Shown in pieces: positions 57,371-64,000 of a stretch of DNA of 64,000 nucleotides. Under the pieces are notes generated by a model. That model was not told where the DNA came from. It worked only from the letters and a program-made list of their open reading frames with translations, and ran no database searches. Position 1 is the stretch's first letter. The number at the start of each line of letters is the position of its first letter. This DNA is from Calothrix sp. C42_A2020_038 (GTDB lineage: Bacteria; Cyanobacteriota; Cyanobacteriia; Cyanobacteriales; Nostocaceae). The stretch is taken from the NCBI GenBank assembly GCA_015272395.1, contig JACYLQ010000015.1, positions 24,220 to 88,219 of the forward strand, written 5' to 3'. Position numbers and translations under genes: made by a program.

Positions 57371-57811
57371 CTAGCGATGATTTTGTTGTAAAGCTTTACG
57401 TAACCAAGGAGCGGGATTACCTTTGATTGTAAGTAATAGTCGATCAAGGATAGAGATAATTCCTTCTTCGTCGAGTTCTGGTGTCATTGGGTTGATACCC
57501 TTTTTGATTAACTTAGCTGCGGGTATACCTCCAATCGACGTAAAGTAAACTATTGTACAGTCGTTAAGTACATTGATTATTGTTGCTATTTCGTTATCAG
57601 TTTCACCTTTGTTAGCTTTCAAAACATTTTCTCTGGTATGCTGTTGATGAATTTGGGCTTCACAGCCACATTCGTTCTTCTCTTTGTCAATCTTGATTGT
57701 GTCCAAAAACTCATACCCTGATTTTGATATTTCATAAATATCAAATTTATCGGCATTACCAAAATCAGAGTTGATATTTACTCTGTCTGTTGTTGCAAAA
57801 GCTACTTTCAT
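57371..57811 (-). CDS. nifX: NifX-family dinitrogenase FeMo-cofactor biosynthesis protein
   Basis: A small carrier-type protein that holds FeMo-co precursors during nitrogenase cofactor assembly. ATG 57811, behind AAGGAGA, gives 146 residues starting MKVAFATTDRVNIN. The YEISKSGYEFLDT, IVYFTSIGGIPAAKLI and GNPAPWLRKALQQ blocks are those of cyanobacterial NifX. The middle (about 50-80) is a variable, charged Cys/His-containing loop. It is separated from any other nif gene in this window, so it may be a second copy or a NifX-like relative. Confidence 0.8.
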   Translation of the reverse strand: MKVAFATTDRVNINSDFGNADKFDIYEISKSGYEFLDTIKIDKEKNECGCEAQIHQQHTRENVLKANKGETDNEIATIINVLNDCTIVYFTSIGGIPAAKLIKKGINPMTPELDEEGIISILDRLLLTIKGNPAPWLRKALQQNHR

Positions 57812-57934
57812 TTCTTTCTCCTTCTGTATACTTGCCAATACAAAGAGCTGTGAAGGCAGAGACAGAGCCAGCTTTCCTATCTATCAATTACAGCACTTTG
57901 CAGTTAGATAAAGTACAGAAATAAACATAATTCT

Positions 57935-57990
57935 TGTGGCATGGGCATTTTCACCCGTCCAACTGTACCTCATTAACATCAAATATGCTG
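57935..57990. repeat. TTGTGG hairpin repeat, diverged copy 6
   Basis: cttgtggcatgggcattttcaccc is followed by tgtacctcatt, the inverse of the TGAGGTACA block of copies 1 and 2. It lies in the 570-base spacer between nifX and the cyclotransferase gene, which otherwise shows no gene. Confidence 0.5.
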
Positions 57991-58324
57991 TAAAGCTTTT
58001 GTTTATGCCCTGGGAATAAAAATATCTTGCTGTTTAAAAAAAAATTACTTTCTTTTAGTTTTTTATAATATTTGTATTTCGTTGCGATTTTCGATAACTT
58101 TTACGAAGTCGGGAATCTTGTTTCTGATCGCAGTTTCGTAAAATTTATCAAAGACTCTAATTTTTGTGAACCGAGAAATTACTTTAAGTTAATGTGCTAA
58201 AACTGGAAATTGCAGGATAATATGGTTTGCTATTAGCACTATAGATATTTTGTGTGTGACAATTTCTTAACTGGCACTTTTTGAACAGAATGAGTATTTT
58301 TCGTTAGTTTATTTCGTTAATTTA

Positions 58325-58362
58325 TATGGTAGGCAGGCAAGGATGCCCGTTCCACAAGTAGT
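58325..58362. repeat. TTGTGG hairpin repeat, copy 7 (inverted)
   Basis: ggcaggcaaggatgcccgttccacaag is the inverse of the CTTGTGGAACGGGCATCC unit. It ends only about 46 bases before the cyclotransferase start. Confidence 0.65.
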
Positions 58363-58407
58363 TCTTTGAGCTTTGACAGCAGCAGTATATTGGATGGAGA
58401 GTTGGTT

Positions 58408-58833
58408 ATGATTAATGTGTTTGTATATGGTACGCTTAAGCCTGGTGAAGAAAATTATTCACAGTATTGTGCGGACAAGGTAATTGATACCAAGCCCGCT
58501 TTTGCTATGGGTAAATTATACGCCCTACCACAAGGCTATCCAGCCATGACGCTAGGGAATAACCCTGTATGGGGGTATATGCTTTCGTTCCCTGATTCGA
58601 CAGTTTTAGTTGAGCTAGATCAACTTGAAGACTATCAACCCTCTCGACATAGCTCAGAAAACTTGTATAATCGTCGATACATTAATATATTTATTCAAGA
58701 CAACACAAACATCACACCCAAGCGCCCGCAAAGAGTTGGTCAAGTCTGGGCATATCTAATGGAAGAAAGCCTTATCGAACAATTGGGAGGCACTTTGCAG
58801 GTTGATGGTTTGTGGAGTGGATGCAAAAATTAA
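58408..58833 (+). CDS. Gamma-glutamylcyclotransferase (AIG2-like) family protein
   Basis: A 141-residue protein of the cyclotransferase fold. The substrate loop is VFVYGTLKPGEENY at the N-terminus, and the catalytic Glu is expected in the VELDQLEDYQPS segment (about residues 70-81). Members act on gamma-glutamyl amines or peptides. The start at ATG 58408 is set by GGAGAG just upstream; a longer frame from 58366 would run nearly into the repeat at 58325. Confidence 0.82.
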   Translation: MINVFVYGTLKPGEENYSQYCADKVIDTKPAFAMGKLYALPQGYPAMTLGNNPVWGYMLSFPDSTVLVELDQLEDYQPSRHSSENLYNRRYINIFIQDNTNITPKRPQRVGQVWAYLMEESLIEQLGGTLQVDGLWSGCKN

Positions 58834-58861
58834 TAAGCACACAAAAGGGCTTATTAAGAAC

Positions 58862-59479
58862 TTAATATAATATGTCTTCTAATCCGTCTTCGGCGTAGGG
58901 AGTTTGCCTCTGACTTGGATTGATTGGCACCACTTGATCTGTCTTGGGTATTGGAATAACTGGGTTGTTAATAGCAACCATCAGTGGTGTAGACGCAACA
59001 TTCGGCTTTGTGGAGGCTGATTGTATATTACTCGGTCTTGATGCAAACTGAATAACTCTCGAATCACCTCCGAATAATCCAGATAAAGCACCAAAAGCAC
59101 ACGCTGCAATCGCGGCGCCTCCGAATAATCCTACTAATCTTAAACGCCGACGCTCTAACTTGTCTAAAACTTTGTTGACCGTTTCTTCAACTGGCTGTTG
59201 CGGCTCTGGAATTGGTAGAGTCCGTAAAGATTGCCTTAATTTTAACAGTCTGTTATAAAGCATCTGAACTGACTGGTCGTTCGCCAGCCATTCTTCCACT
59301 TGTTTGCGTTCGGTTGCTGTAACCTCGCCATCGAGGTATGCACTCAATAACTCGAAGCGGTCGCGCTTCACCATATCCATAGCACCCGTAGAATCATTGG
59401 TACGCCTTGAATCCTCTCTAGACAGACCTCGATTAGCCTGTGAGCGGGAACGTTCATTAAATTGCGAATTAGTATTCAT
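58862..59479 (-). CDS. Anti-sigma factor, membrane-anchored
   Basis: A 205-residue protein. The N-terminal cytoplasmic domain (about residues 40-90, FELLSAYLDGEVTATERKQVEEWL) has the helix pattern of anti-sigma domains but lacks the HxxxCxxC zinc motif, so it is not a redox ZAS protein. A hydrophobic segment at about 113-133 precedes a periplasmic or lumenal tail. It lies 156 bases downstream of the ECF sigma gene on the same strand and is its probable inhibitor. Confidence 0.78.
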   Translation of the reverse strand: MNTNSQFNERSRSQANRGLSREDSRRTNDSTGAMDMVKRDRFELLSAYLDGEVTATERKQVEEWLANDQSVQMLYNRLLKLRQSLRTLPIPEPQQPVEETVNKVLDKLERRRLRLVGLFGGAAIAACAFGALSGLFGGDSRVIQFASRPSNIQSASTKPNVASTPLMVAINNPVIPIPKTDQVVPINPSQRQTPYAEDGLEDILY

Positions 59480-59635
59480 CTTAACACTATTACCAATTCA
59501 TACACGGGTAAACAAAGCGGACAAAGGTGAGAAATTTTGGCTATTTCTTTCGGCAGAAGCACTCGACAAATCTTAAAATTTTTTAAATTTTTTATACAAT
59601 TCTGCTCTCAATTACTAGTTGCTATTTTCTTGAAT

Positions 59636-60295
59636 TTAAGCATCAAGATAGTTTTGTAATTGAGCTTGCAGTCTTGTGCGAGCGCGGGCAATGCGAGATT
59701 TTACCGTACCTAAAGATACACCTGTAATCTCCGCAATTTCTTCGTAAGCCATGCCTTCGATTTCTCTAAGAACAATTGTAGTCCGGAATACTTCAGGCAA
59801 GTCAGCAATCGCGTCGCGCAGTTGTTCGTAAAACTCGCGAGTTGTTAATTCTTCTTCCGGTCCTGGTGTATCACCAGCAATTTCCCAATCCATTTCGCCG
59901 TCGTCTACCGAGCGGGGAGCATCAAGCGACAGTGGACTAACAACCCGTTTGCGCTTCCGTAACTCATCGTAAAACAAGTTAGTAGCAATTCTGCTTAACC
60001 AGCCTCGGAATTTCGCAGGTTCCTGCAATTTGCTGATATTGCGGAAAACTCTTATCCAGACTTCTTGAGCTAAATCAGCTCGATCTGCCCAGTCCGGAGC
60101 TAGGTGGTATAAAACTCTTTCAACCTGAGACTGATAGCGGCGCATTAGTTCTGCAAAAGCAGCACGTTCCGGGCGCAGTCCTTCTTGACAGCGCAGTATC
60201 AAATCGTGGTTTGAGAGTTTGTCAGCTTGCACTTCCTTTTGTTCTGGAAGCCTGGTATCGATTGTTGACCAGGATACAGTAATCGATTGACTCAT
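59636..60295 (-). CDS. sigG: ECF-type (group 3) sigma factor, SigG-like
   Basis: A 219-residue RNA polymerase sigma factor. Region 2 spans about residues 45-110 (RADLAQEVWIRVFRN, RGWLSRIATNLFYDELRKRK). Region 4 spans about 155-215, with helix-turn-helix MAYEEIAEITGVSLGTVKSRIARARTRL. The N-terminus (MSQSITVSWST) matches cyanobacterial SigG as I know it, and the gene order with an anti-sigma downstream fits. It should direct an envelope- or light-stress regulon; the SigG name is the less certain part. Confidence 0.88.
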   Translation of the reverse strand: MSQSITVSWSTIDTRLPEQKEVQADKLSNHDLILRCQEGLRPERAAFAELMRRYQSQVERVLYHLAPDWADRADLAQEVWIRVFRNISKLQEPAKFRGWLSRIATNLFYDELRKRKRVVSPLSLDAPRSVDDGEMDWEIAGDTPGPEEELTTREFYEQLRDAIADLPEVFRTTIVLREIEGMAYEEIAEITGVSLGTVKSRIARARTRLQAQLQNYLDA

Positions 60296-61002
60296 AGATC
60301 GTACTGGCTTTTTAACATCCCTATCTATTAGACATCCTAATTGCTCACAAGTTCCTAGAGATAGTGACGGATTTTAGACTGTAACACCGATGTATATAAA
60401 AAATATTGCAAAATTGCAAAAATCTCTTAATCCCAAAATAACCGTTTGGTTATTTAGCTTTACTGACTATGAATTTCTGCAACTCAGCAATCATAGCTTG
60501 TACTGTTATGGTACTTAGTTTAGTGTAATATTTGTAGCTTAAGGTTCAAAGGTTTGAAACTGTAGGTCTTAACCCCTCGCGACTCAGTATCCGACAAGGG
60601 AATTCCTGAGTACAATTGCTTCCCTCTCCTTGTAGGAGAGAGGTTTTAGACCTGCAAATGACCGCGTAACACGCCATAGTGAGGAATTTCACTGATTTAA
60701 TATTTTAATGGTGCGTAAAAGCAGTTTAATATCTCATTTTATTGATTGAATATAATGGCTTTCATTCACCCTACGCTTGAATTTTGATGGAGATGATTTT
60801 GAAATCAGTCCCATTCCACCACAGTAAGTCTATGTGTGATGCTACAACTATCATAAATATATTTAAATTTGTTCATGACGTTACACACCTAATTATGTTC
60901 AAAAATTAAATAGGAATACTATATATATATCTTTCCCGACTGACTCTACCGAATACAGAACTCAGGAATTTAAATTTATTTGGAACAAACATACACCTCC
61001 CT
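60296..61002. other. Gene-free region with small hairpins
   Basis: Apart from the miniature repeat at 60708-60774, it holds a hairpin CTCTCCT/AGGAGAG (60624-60640) resembling part of the 34931 element. No supported gene. The first 150 bases should contain the sigG promoter. Confidence 0.45.
60708..60774. repeat. GGTGCGTGAAAGC miniature inverted repeat, copy 2
   Basis: atggtgcgtaaaagca at the left and tggctttcattcaccctac at the right are imperfect inverse copies, with the same spacing as copy 1 at 43673. Confidence 0.6.
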
Positions 61003-61167
61003 CTATTCCTTATTCTCAGCCTTTGGTATTGATACTAAAACTGTTTGGACTGTATTGAGGTTTTTTTGAACATTTGTATTATTAGTTGTTCTATTTTGTT
61101 GATTAACGTTCAGACATAAGTTTAGCGAAAAGGTAATTGTGATTGCTAATAGCAGTTTTTCAAGCAT
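61003..61167 (-). CDS. Small membrane or secreted peptide
   Basis: A 54-residue product from ATG 61167, with a GGGTGGGAG ribosome site upstream. Residues 2-22 are hydrophobic (LEKLLLAITITFSLNLCLN) and the rest is Asn/Thr/Gln-rich. It could be a signal-peptide-bearing small protein or a single-span membrane peptide. No family recognised. Confidence 0.45.
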   Translation of the reverse strand: MLEKLLLAITITFSLNLCLNVNQQNRTTNNTNVQKNLNTVQTVLVSIPKAENKE

Positions 61168-61371
61168 GTTTTTTCTCCCACCCACACTAAAGTATGATTG
61201 TTTGCAACACTAACTAAGTTCCTGGGAATTGTAATTTTTATTATTTTTTTAACTTTTTTAACCTGTTTAAAATTCAACAAAATCTAGAATCAGTTAGTGC
61301 GTAAATTAAAGATCTTCTCCCTACAATCCTAGTGTGCCCGCTGGCATTAACTTATTCATAAGGAAATCAAG

Positions 61372-61390
61372 AAAAGATTGTAAATCTTTT
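61372..61390 (+). promoter_or_regulatory. Inverted repeat overlapping a -10 box
   Basis: AAAAGATT, three bases, AATCTTTT: a perfect palindrome. Its last T begins TATAAT (61390-61395). It lies about 30 bases before the 40-codon ORF at 61427. The position suggests an operator over a promoter. Confidence 0.4.
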
Positions 61391-61426
61391 ATAATGGCTA
61401 CTAATCCTAGAGGATAGAGAGATCAT

Positions 61427-61549
61427 ATGGAAGCGATTGGAATTGCAGCCTTGAGCGGTGAAGACAATCATGTACTTGGCAATGTTGAGTTGAAAGTATT
61501 GAGTCTTAACACTCAACATGGATTGTTGTACGTGCTATATATTCAGTAG
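61427..61549 (+). CDS. Possible 40-residue small protein
   Basis: ATG 61427 to TAG 61549, with a purine-rich GAGGATAGAGAG just upstream and a TATAAT box 32 bases before. The product (MEAIGIAALSGEDNHV start, LLYVLYIQ end) is compact and non-repetitive. No family recognised. It is followed by the L,D-transpeptidase after 64 bases. Confidence 0.4.
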   Translation: MEAIGIAALSGEDNHVLGNVELKVLSLNTQHGLLYVLYIQ

Positions 61550-61613
61550 CAGTCTTGAAAAATAAGTACTGCTTATTGTATTAAATTGATATGTAGTTTG
61601 GTGAGCAATAGCG

Positions 61614-62264
61614 ATGGTAAAAAATGAATCTATAGCGCGTATAGTCATGTTGCTATGTTTTAGCACAGCATCACTGTTGCTGGCAGCACATTGGCATTTC
61701 TCTGAAAATTCTTTGAAGATGACAATGGTAGAGCCTCAGAAGCCTCAACAACCGATAGCGAAAGAACCAAATGTATTCGAGCAACTCACAGCTTTGCTTA
61801 AGCAAAGTCAAATTAATGCTGGAGGAGATTCTGCAATTGCGACATCAGTCACAGACAAGTCTCAACAACTCTTAAACGAAGTGCGCTTAGTTGTAGATTT
61901 AAGCGATAGACGAGTTTATGTTTACCAAAAGGGCGAAGTGATTGCCAGTTATCCCACGGGTATTGGTAAAAAAGGATGGGAAACTCCCACAGGTACATTT
62001 CAAGTCATTCATAAACAGCATGACCCGATTTGGCGCCACCCAATCACTGGCAAAGTGTTCTCTGCTGGAGCAGATAGTCCTTTGGGTGATAGATGGATTG
62101 GTTTTTTATCAGGAAAAGAAGGGGAAATTGGGTTTCACGGAACACCAGACGAGACTTTAGTAGGGAACCCAGTGTCTCACGGTTGTCTACGAATGCGTAA
62201 TTCAGATGTGAGGATGTTATACGACCAAGTGAAAATAGGAACAATTGTTGATGTCAGGGATTAA
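61614..62264 (+). CDS. L,D-transpeptidase (YkuD domain)
   Basis: Cross-links peptidoglycan 3-3 or anchors proteins to it, using a catalytic cysteine. An N-terminal hydrophobic helix (residues about 8-28) anchors the 216-residue protein outside the cytoplasm. The YkuD domain runs from about residue 94 (LVVDLSDRRVYVYQKGE) to the end, with HGTPDETL and SHGCLRMRNSDV containing the catalytic His and Cys. Its stop codon overlaps the end of the convergent ComFB gene by four bases. Confidence 0.9.
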   Translation: MVKNESIARIVMLLCFSTASLLLAAHWHFSENSLKMTMVEPQKPQQPIAKEPNVFEQLTALLKQSQINAGGDSAIATSVTDKSQQLLNEVRLVVDLSDRRVYVYQKGEVIASYPTGIGKKGWETPTGTFQVIHKQHDPIWRHPITGKVFSAGADSPLGDRWIGFLSGKEGEIGFHGTPDETLVGNPVSHGCLRMRNSDVRMLYDQVKIGTIVDVRD

Positions 62265-62809
62265 GGTTGAGCTTTTTGCTCAAAATTTGGAGCATAAGCT
62301 TGTAAAAGTGTACTTACTTGTCGTAGCACTTCATTACCTGTATTTTTAGCCAATATAGTTTTATCATCATTTGGTCGATCGAGGTTGCGGGCAATCGCTT
62401 CACCGACTTGTTGATTAATCAACTCTTGTAGTTCAGCTTTTGCACGTGCGCGTTGCCAACTGGCGCCTTCTTCGGTAGTGGCATAAAGCGGTGGAAGACG
62501 GTTAAGCGCATAAGCAGCGATGTCTCCGACATCAAGAGATCGCTCACTTGTTGCCTCGATTTCAGCAACGCGAGCAACTGCTTCTGTCAAAACCAAGTCT
62601 TCCATGACGTTAATAAACTGTTTACGAGGAACCGCCACTACCTCACCTGTCAGCAGTGCCCCCATTAAGCGGTCTAAAGCCATGTACTCTTCAATAGAGA
62701 GTTCTGAGGCATGGTCGCAGATACGCCCGACTTCCGCTTCCATAGCTGGTGTTAAATAACCATCTTGGAGAGCTTGCTCTACAATTTTTCCTATACTCAT
62801 ACTACTCAT
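62261..62809 (-). CDS. Late-competence ComFB-family protein
   Basis: A protein of about 182 residues with the ComFB domain at about 60-130 (FINVMEDLVLTEAVARV, LDVGDIAAYALNRLPPLYATT). Cyanobacterial ComFB proteins have been reported as cyclic di-nucleotide receptors linked to natural competence and motility. A helical N-terminal part and a helical tail flank it. ATG 62809 is preferred to GTG 62824. It lies tail-to-tail with the L,D-transpeptidase. Confidence 0.8.
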   Translation of the reverse strand: MSSMSIGKIVEQALQDGYLTPAMEAEVGRICDHASELSIEEYMALDRLMGALLTGEVVAVPRKQFINVMEDLVLTEAVARVAEIEATSERSLDVGDIAAYALNRLPPLYATTEEGASWQRARAKAELQELINQQVGEAIARNLDRPNDDKTILAKNTGNEVLRQVSTLLQAYAPNFEQKAQP

Positions 62810-62935
62810 ATTCTTTTCAGCCACCCAAGCAACGGTAGGGACGGTATCAATCGAATCTATGATTACTTACTAAAATCCGATTGTAAACAGTTTACAGGTA
62901 AATCATGTAGCAAAAATACATCTAGATTGATTTTT

Positions 62936-63862
62936 TTACTTTTCCGCAGTCCCATTTAACCAAGGCATTGGGTCAATACTTTTGCCATTAACGTACAAAC
63001 CCCAGTGTAAATGTGGACCTGTTGATGCGCCTGTAGAACCAACAGTACCTATTTTTTGACCTGGTTTTACAACATCACCTTCTTTGACTAGGATTTGGTT
63101 TAGGTGCATAAAAATACTTCCTACCCCTTGTCCATGATCAACACCAATAACGTTCCCGTGAACTCGAAAGCCTTGTGAAACAGTTCCCACTAGCACAACA
63201 CGTCCCGCAGCTGGAGCTACAACTGCTGAACCTGAAGCACCTGCAAAATCTAATCCACGATGATAATAGTCATTAGCAAATACCCCATTATAGTATCTTC
63301 GGACACCATATGGTGTAGTCATGCGCCCTTGATTTGGTTTTAAAAAAGCACCTTGCCATAATTTTTCAGGAGTGCGTACTTCGCGGAATTCGCGCGCGCG
63401 TCTAAGTTCCAACTCGGTTGCTTTGACCCCTGCTTTACCTGGTGGCAAATTGATGCGCTGAACAGGAAATTTACGTGGATTCACTTGCAACGCTAAATTT
63501 CTTGTCTGTGTACCGTTCTGAACAACAATTGTGCGACGACCCGGTTTTTCTAAAGGAGTAGTAGGAATAAATGCTCGATATTTATTGGGTGCAATTTCAT
63601 ATGCTGGATATGTTTCTTGACCGCTACTTACAGTCACATTACTACCATTTTCAGGATTATCCAAGCTGACAATTACTGAAATTGTGTCTCCCAATCGCGG
63701 AGATTGTGGAGTCATTTGGACTTGCAAGGCTTTGGCTGGCGAGGATAAAGCTACGGGTAAACCTAATCCCAAAACAACACTTGCAACTGGAAGCACTTTT
63801 TTGAATCCAGTAATCGAATTAAACCCTTTTATATTTGAATCACTGATGCGGTCTATAATCAT
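62936..63862 (-). CDS. M23-family metallopeptidase, exported
   Basis: A LytM-type protein acting on, or signalling at, the peptidoglycan. It has an N-terminal hydrophobic export segment (about residues 20-45) and a beta-rich domain resembling an immunoglobulin-like fold (about 50-130). The M23 domain begins near 185, with zinc ligands in HRGLDFAG and HLHWGLY (both HxxxD and HxH present, so probably active). ATG 63862 is preferred over TTG 63874. About 309 residues. Confidence 0.9.
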   Translation of the reverse strand: MIIDRISDSNIKGFNSITGFKKVLPVASVVLGLGLPVALSSPAKALQVQMTPQSPRLGDTISVIVSLDNPENGSNVTVSSGQETYPAYEIAPNKYRAFIPTTPLEKPGRRTIVVQNGTQTRNLALQVNPRKFPVQRINLPPGKAGVKATELELRRAREFREVRTPEKLWQGAFLKPNQGRMTTPYGVRRYYNGVFANDYYHRGLDFAGASGSAVVAPAAGRVVLVGTVSQGFRVHGNVIGVDHGQGVGSIFMHLNQILVKEGDVVKPGQKIGTVGSTGASTGPHLHWGLYVNGKSIDPMPWLNGTAEK

Positions 63863-64000
63863 AGAATCACACAAAAAATATCGCTTCTGCGGTTGAAAGA
63901 CTCAATGGTTGTCTCAAGTGTTTCCCACAAAAAGCAGATTTTTTAACACCGATATCGCAACGGCGGGGTAGCCCCTATTTTTAAATATGGGGGTAAGCCG

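Noticed and set aside
63900..64000. GC-rich imperfect hairpin at the right edge (ggggtagcccc / tgggggtaagccg)
   Set aside because: It is cut by the window end and imperfect, so no assignment is possible.

Overview
The window is chromosomal DNA of a cyanobacterium, most likely a filamentous nitrogen-fixing member of the Nostocales. The photosynthetic and cyanobacterial markers are PsbX, Ycf66, a YggT/Ycf19-type protein, CcsA (Ycf5), a plastoquinone-type chorismate lyase, a KGK protein, a cyAbrB regulator, DUF3352 and DUF3727 proteins, and the acyl-lipid desaturases DesC and DesA. A NifX-family protein and heptamer tandem repeats (STRR-like) point to a heterocystous lineage. Base composition looks AT-rich (about 40% GC by eye). 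The palindrome GGCGCC occurs roughly once per kilobase on both genes and spacers, while the classic HIP1 octamer GCGATCGC was seen only once.

Layout. 1-3.5 kb: desA (runs off the left edge), desC and a PLP-dependent methionine gamma-lyase-like gene. 3.9-12.3 kb: an accessory stretch with a heme-oxygenase-like diiron enzyme, a PrmC-like methyltransferase, a solitary PvuII-like DNA methyltransferase, a Trp/Arg-rich unknown, an SGNH hydrolase, a small secreted protein, an LMW phosphatase-like protein, an AAA ATPase and two tiny overlapping ORFs. 12.4-25.9 kb: housekeeping and photosynthesis genes (mmsA, tilS, KGK, ccsA, DUF3352, chorismate lyase, tRNA-Leu(GAG), accC, yggT, psbX, ycf66, two PD40 lipoproteins, sdhB). 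25.9-28.3 kb: a 1.4 kb gene-poor leader, then cyAbrB with a long acidic tail and two terminator-like hairpins. 28.3-45 kb: geranylgeranyl-reductase-like oxidoreductase, pyrH-frr, a redoxin, a GH57 branching enzyme, proB, YqeG, mltG, DUF3727, ruvX with a GNAT protein, a B12 radical SAM protein, an SDR and hemE. 45-54 kb: a hybrid sensor kinase, an amidoligase with an RRE-like N-terminus divergent from an S66 carboxypeptidase, a VapBC-like toxin-antitoxin pair, a GHMP kinase overlapping a nucleotidyltransferase, and an Eis-like GNAT. 54-64 kb: leuS, nifX, a gamma-glutamylcyclotransferase-like gene, an ECF sigma factor with its anti-sigma partner, and a wall-related group (L,D-transpeptidase, ComFB, M23 peptidase).

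The most interesting items are these. (1) The amidoligase/S66 pair at 47.1-50.0 kb has the look of a peptide-modifying system and a strong hairpin in its divergent promoter region. (2) The diiron enzyme plus methyltransferase pair at 3.9-5.8 kb is an uncharacterised small-molecule or protein modification unit. (3) The window is dense in miniature repeats: at least five inverted-repeat families, some nested in each other. Two repeat types sit in frame inside leuS and are translated. (4) GGCGCC is strongly over-represented. No CRISPR array, insertion-sequence transposase or rRNA gene was seen.
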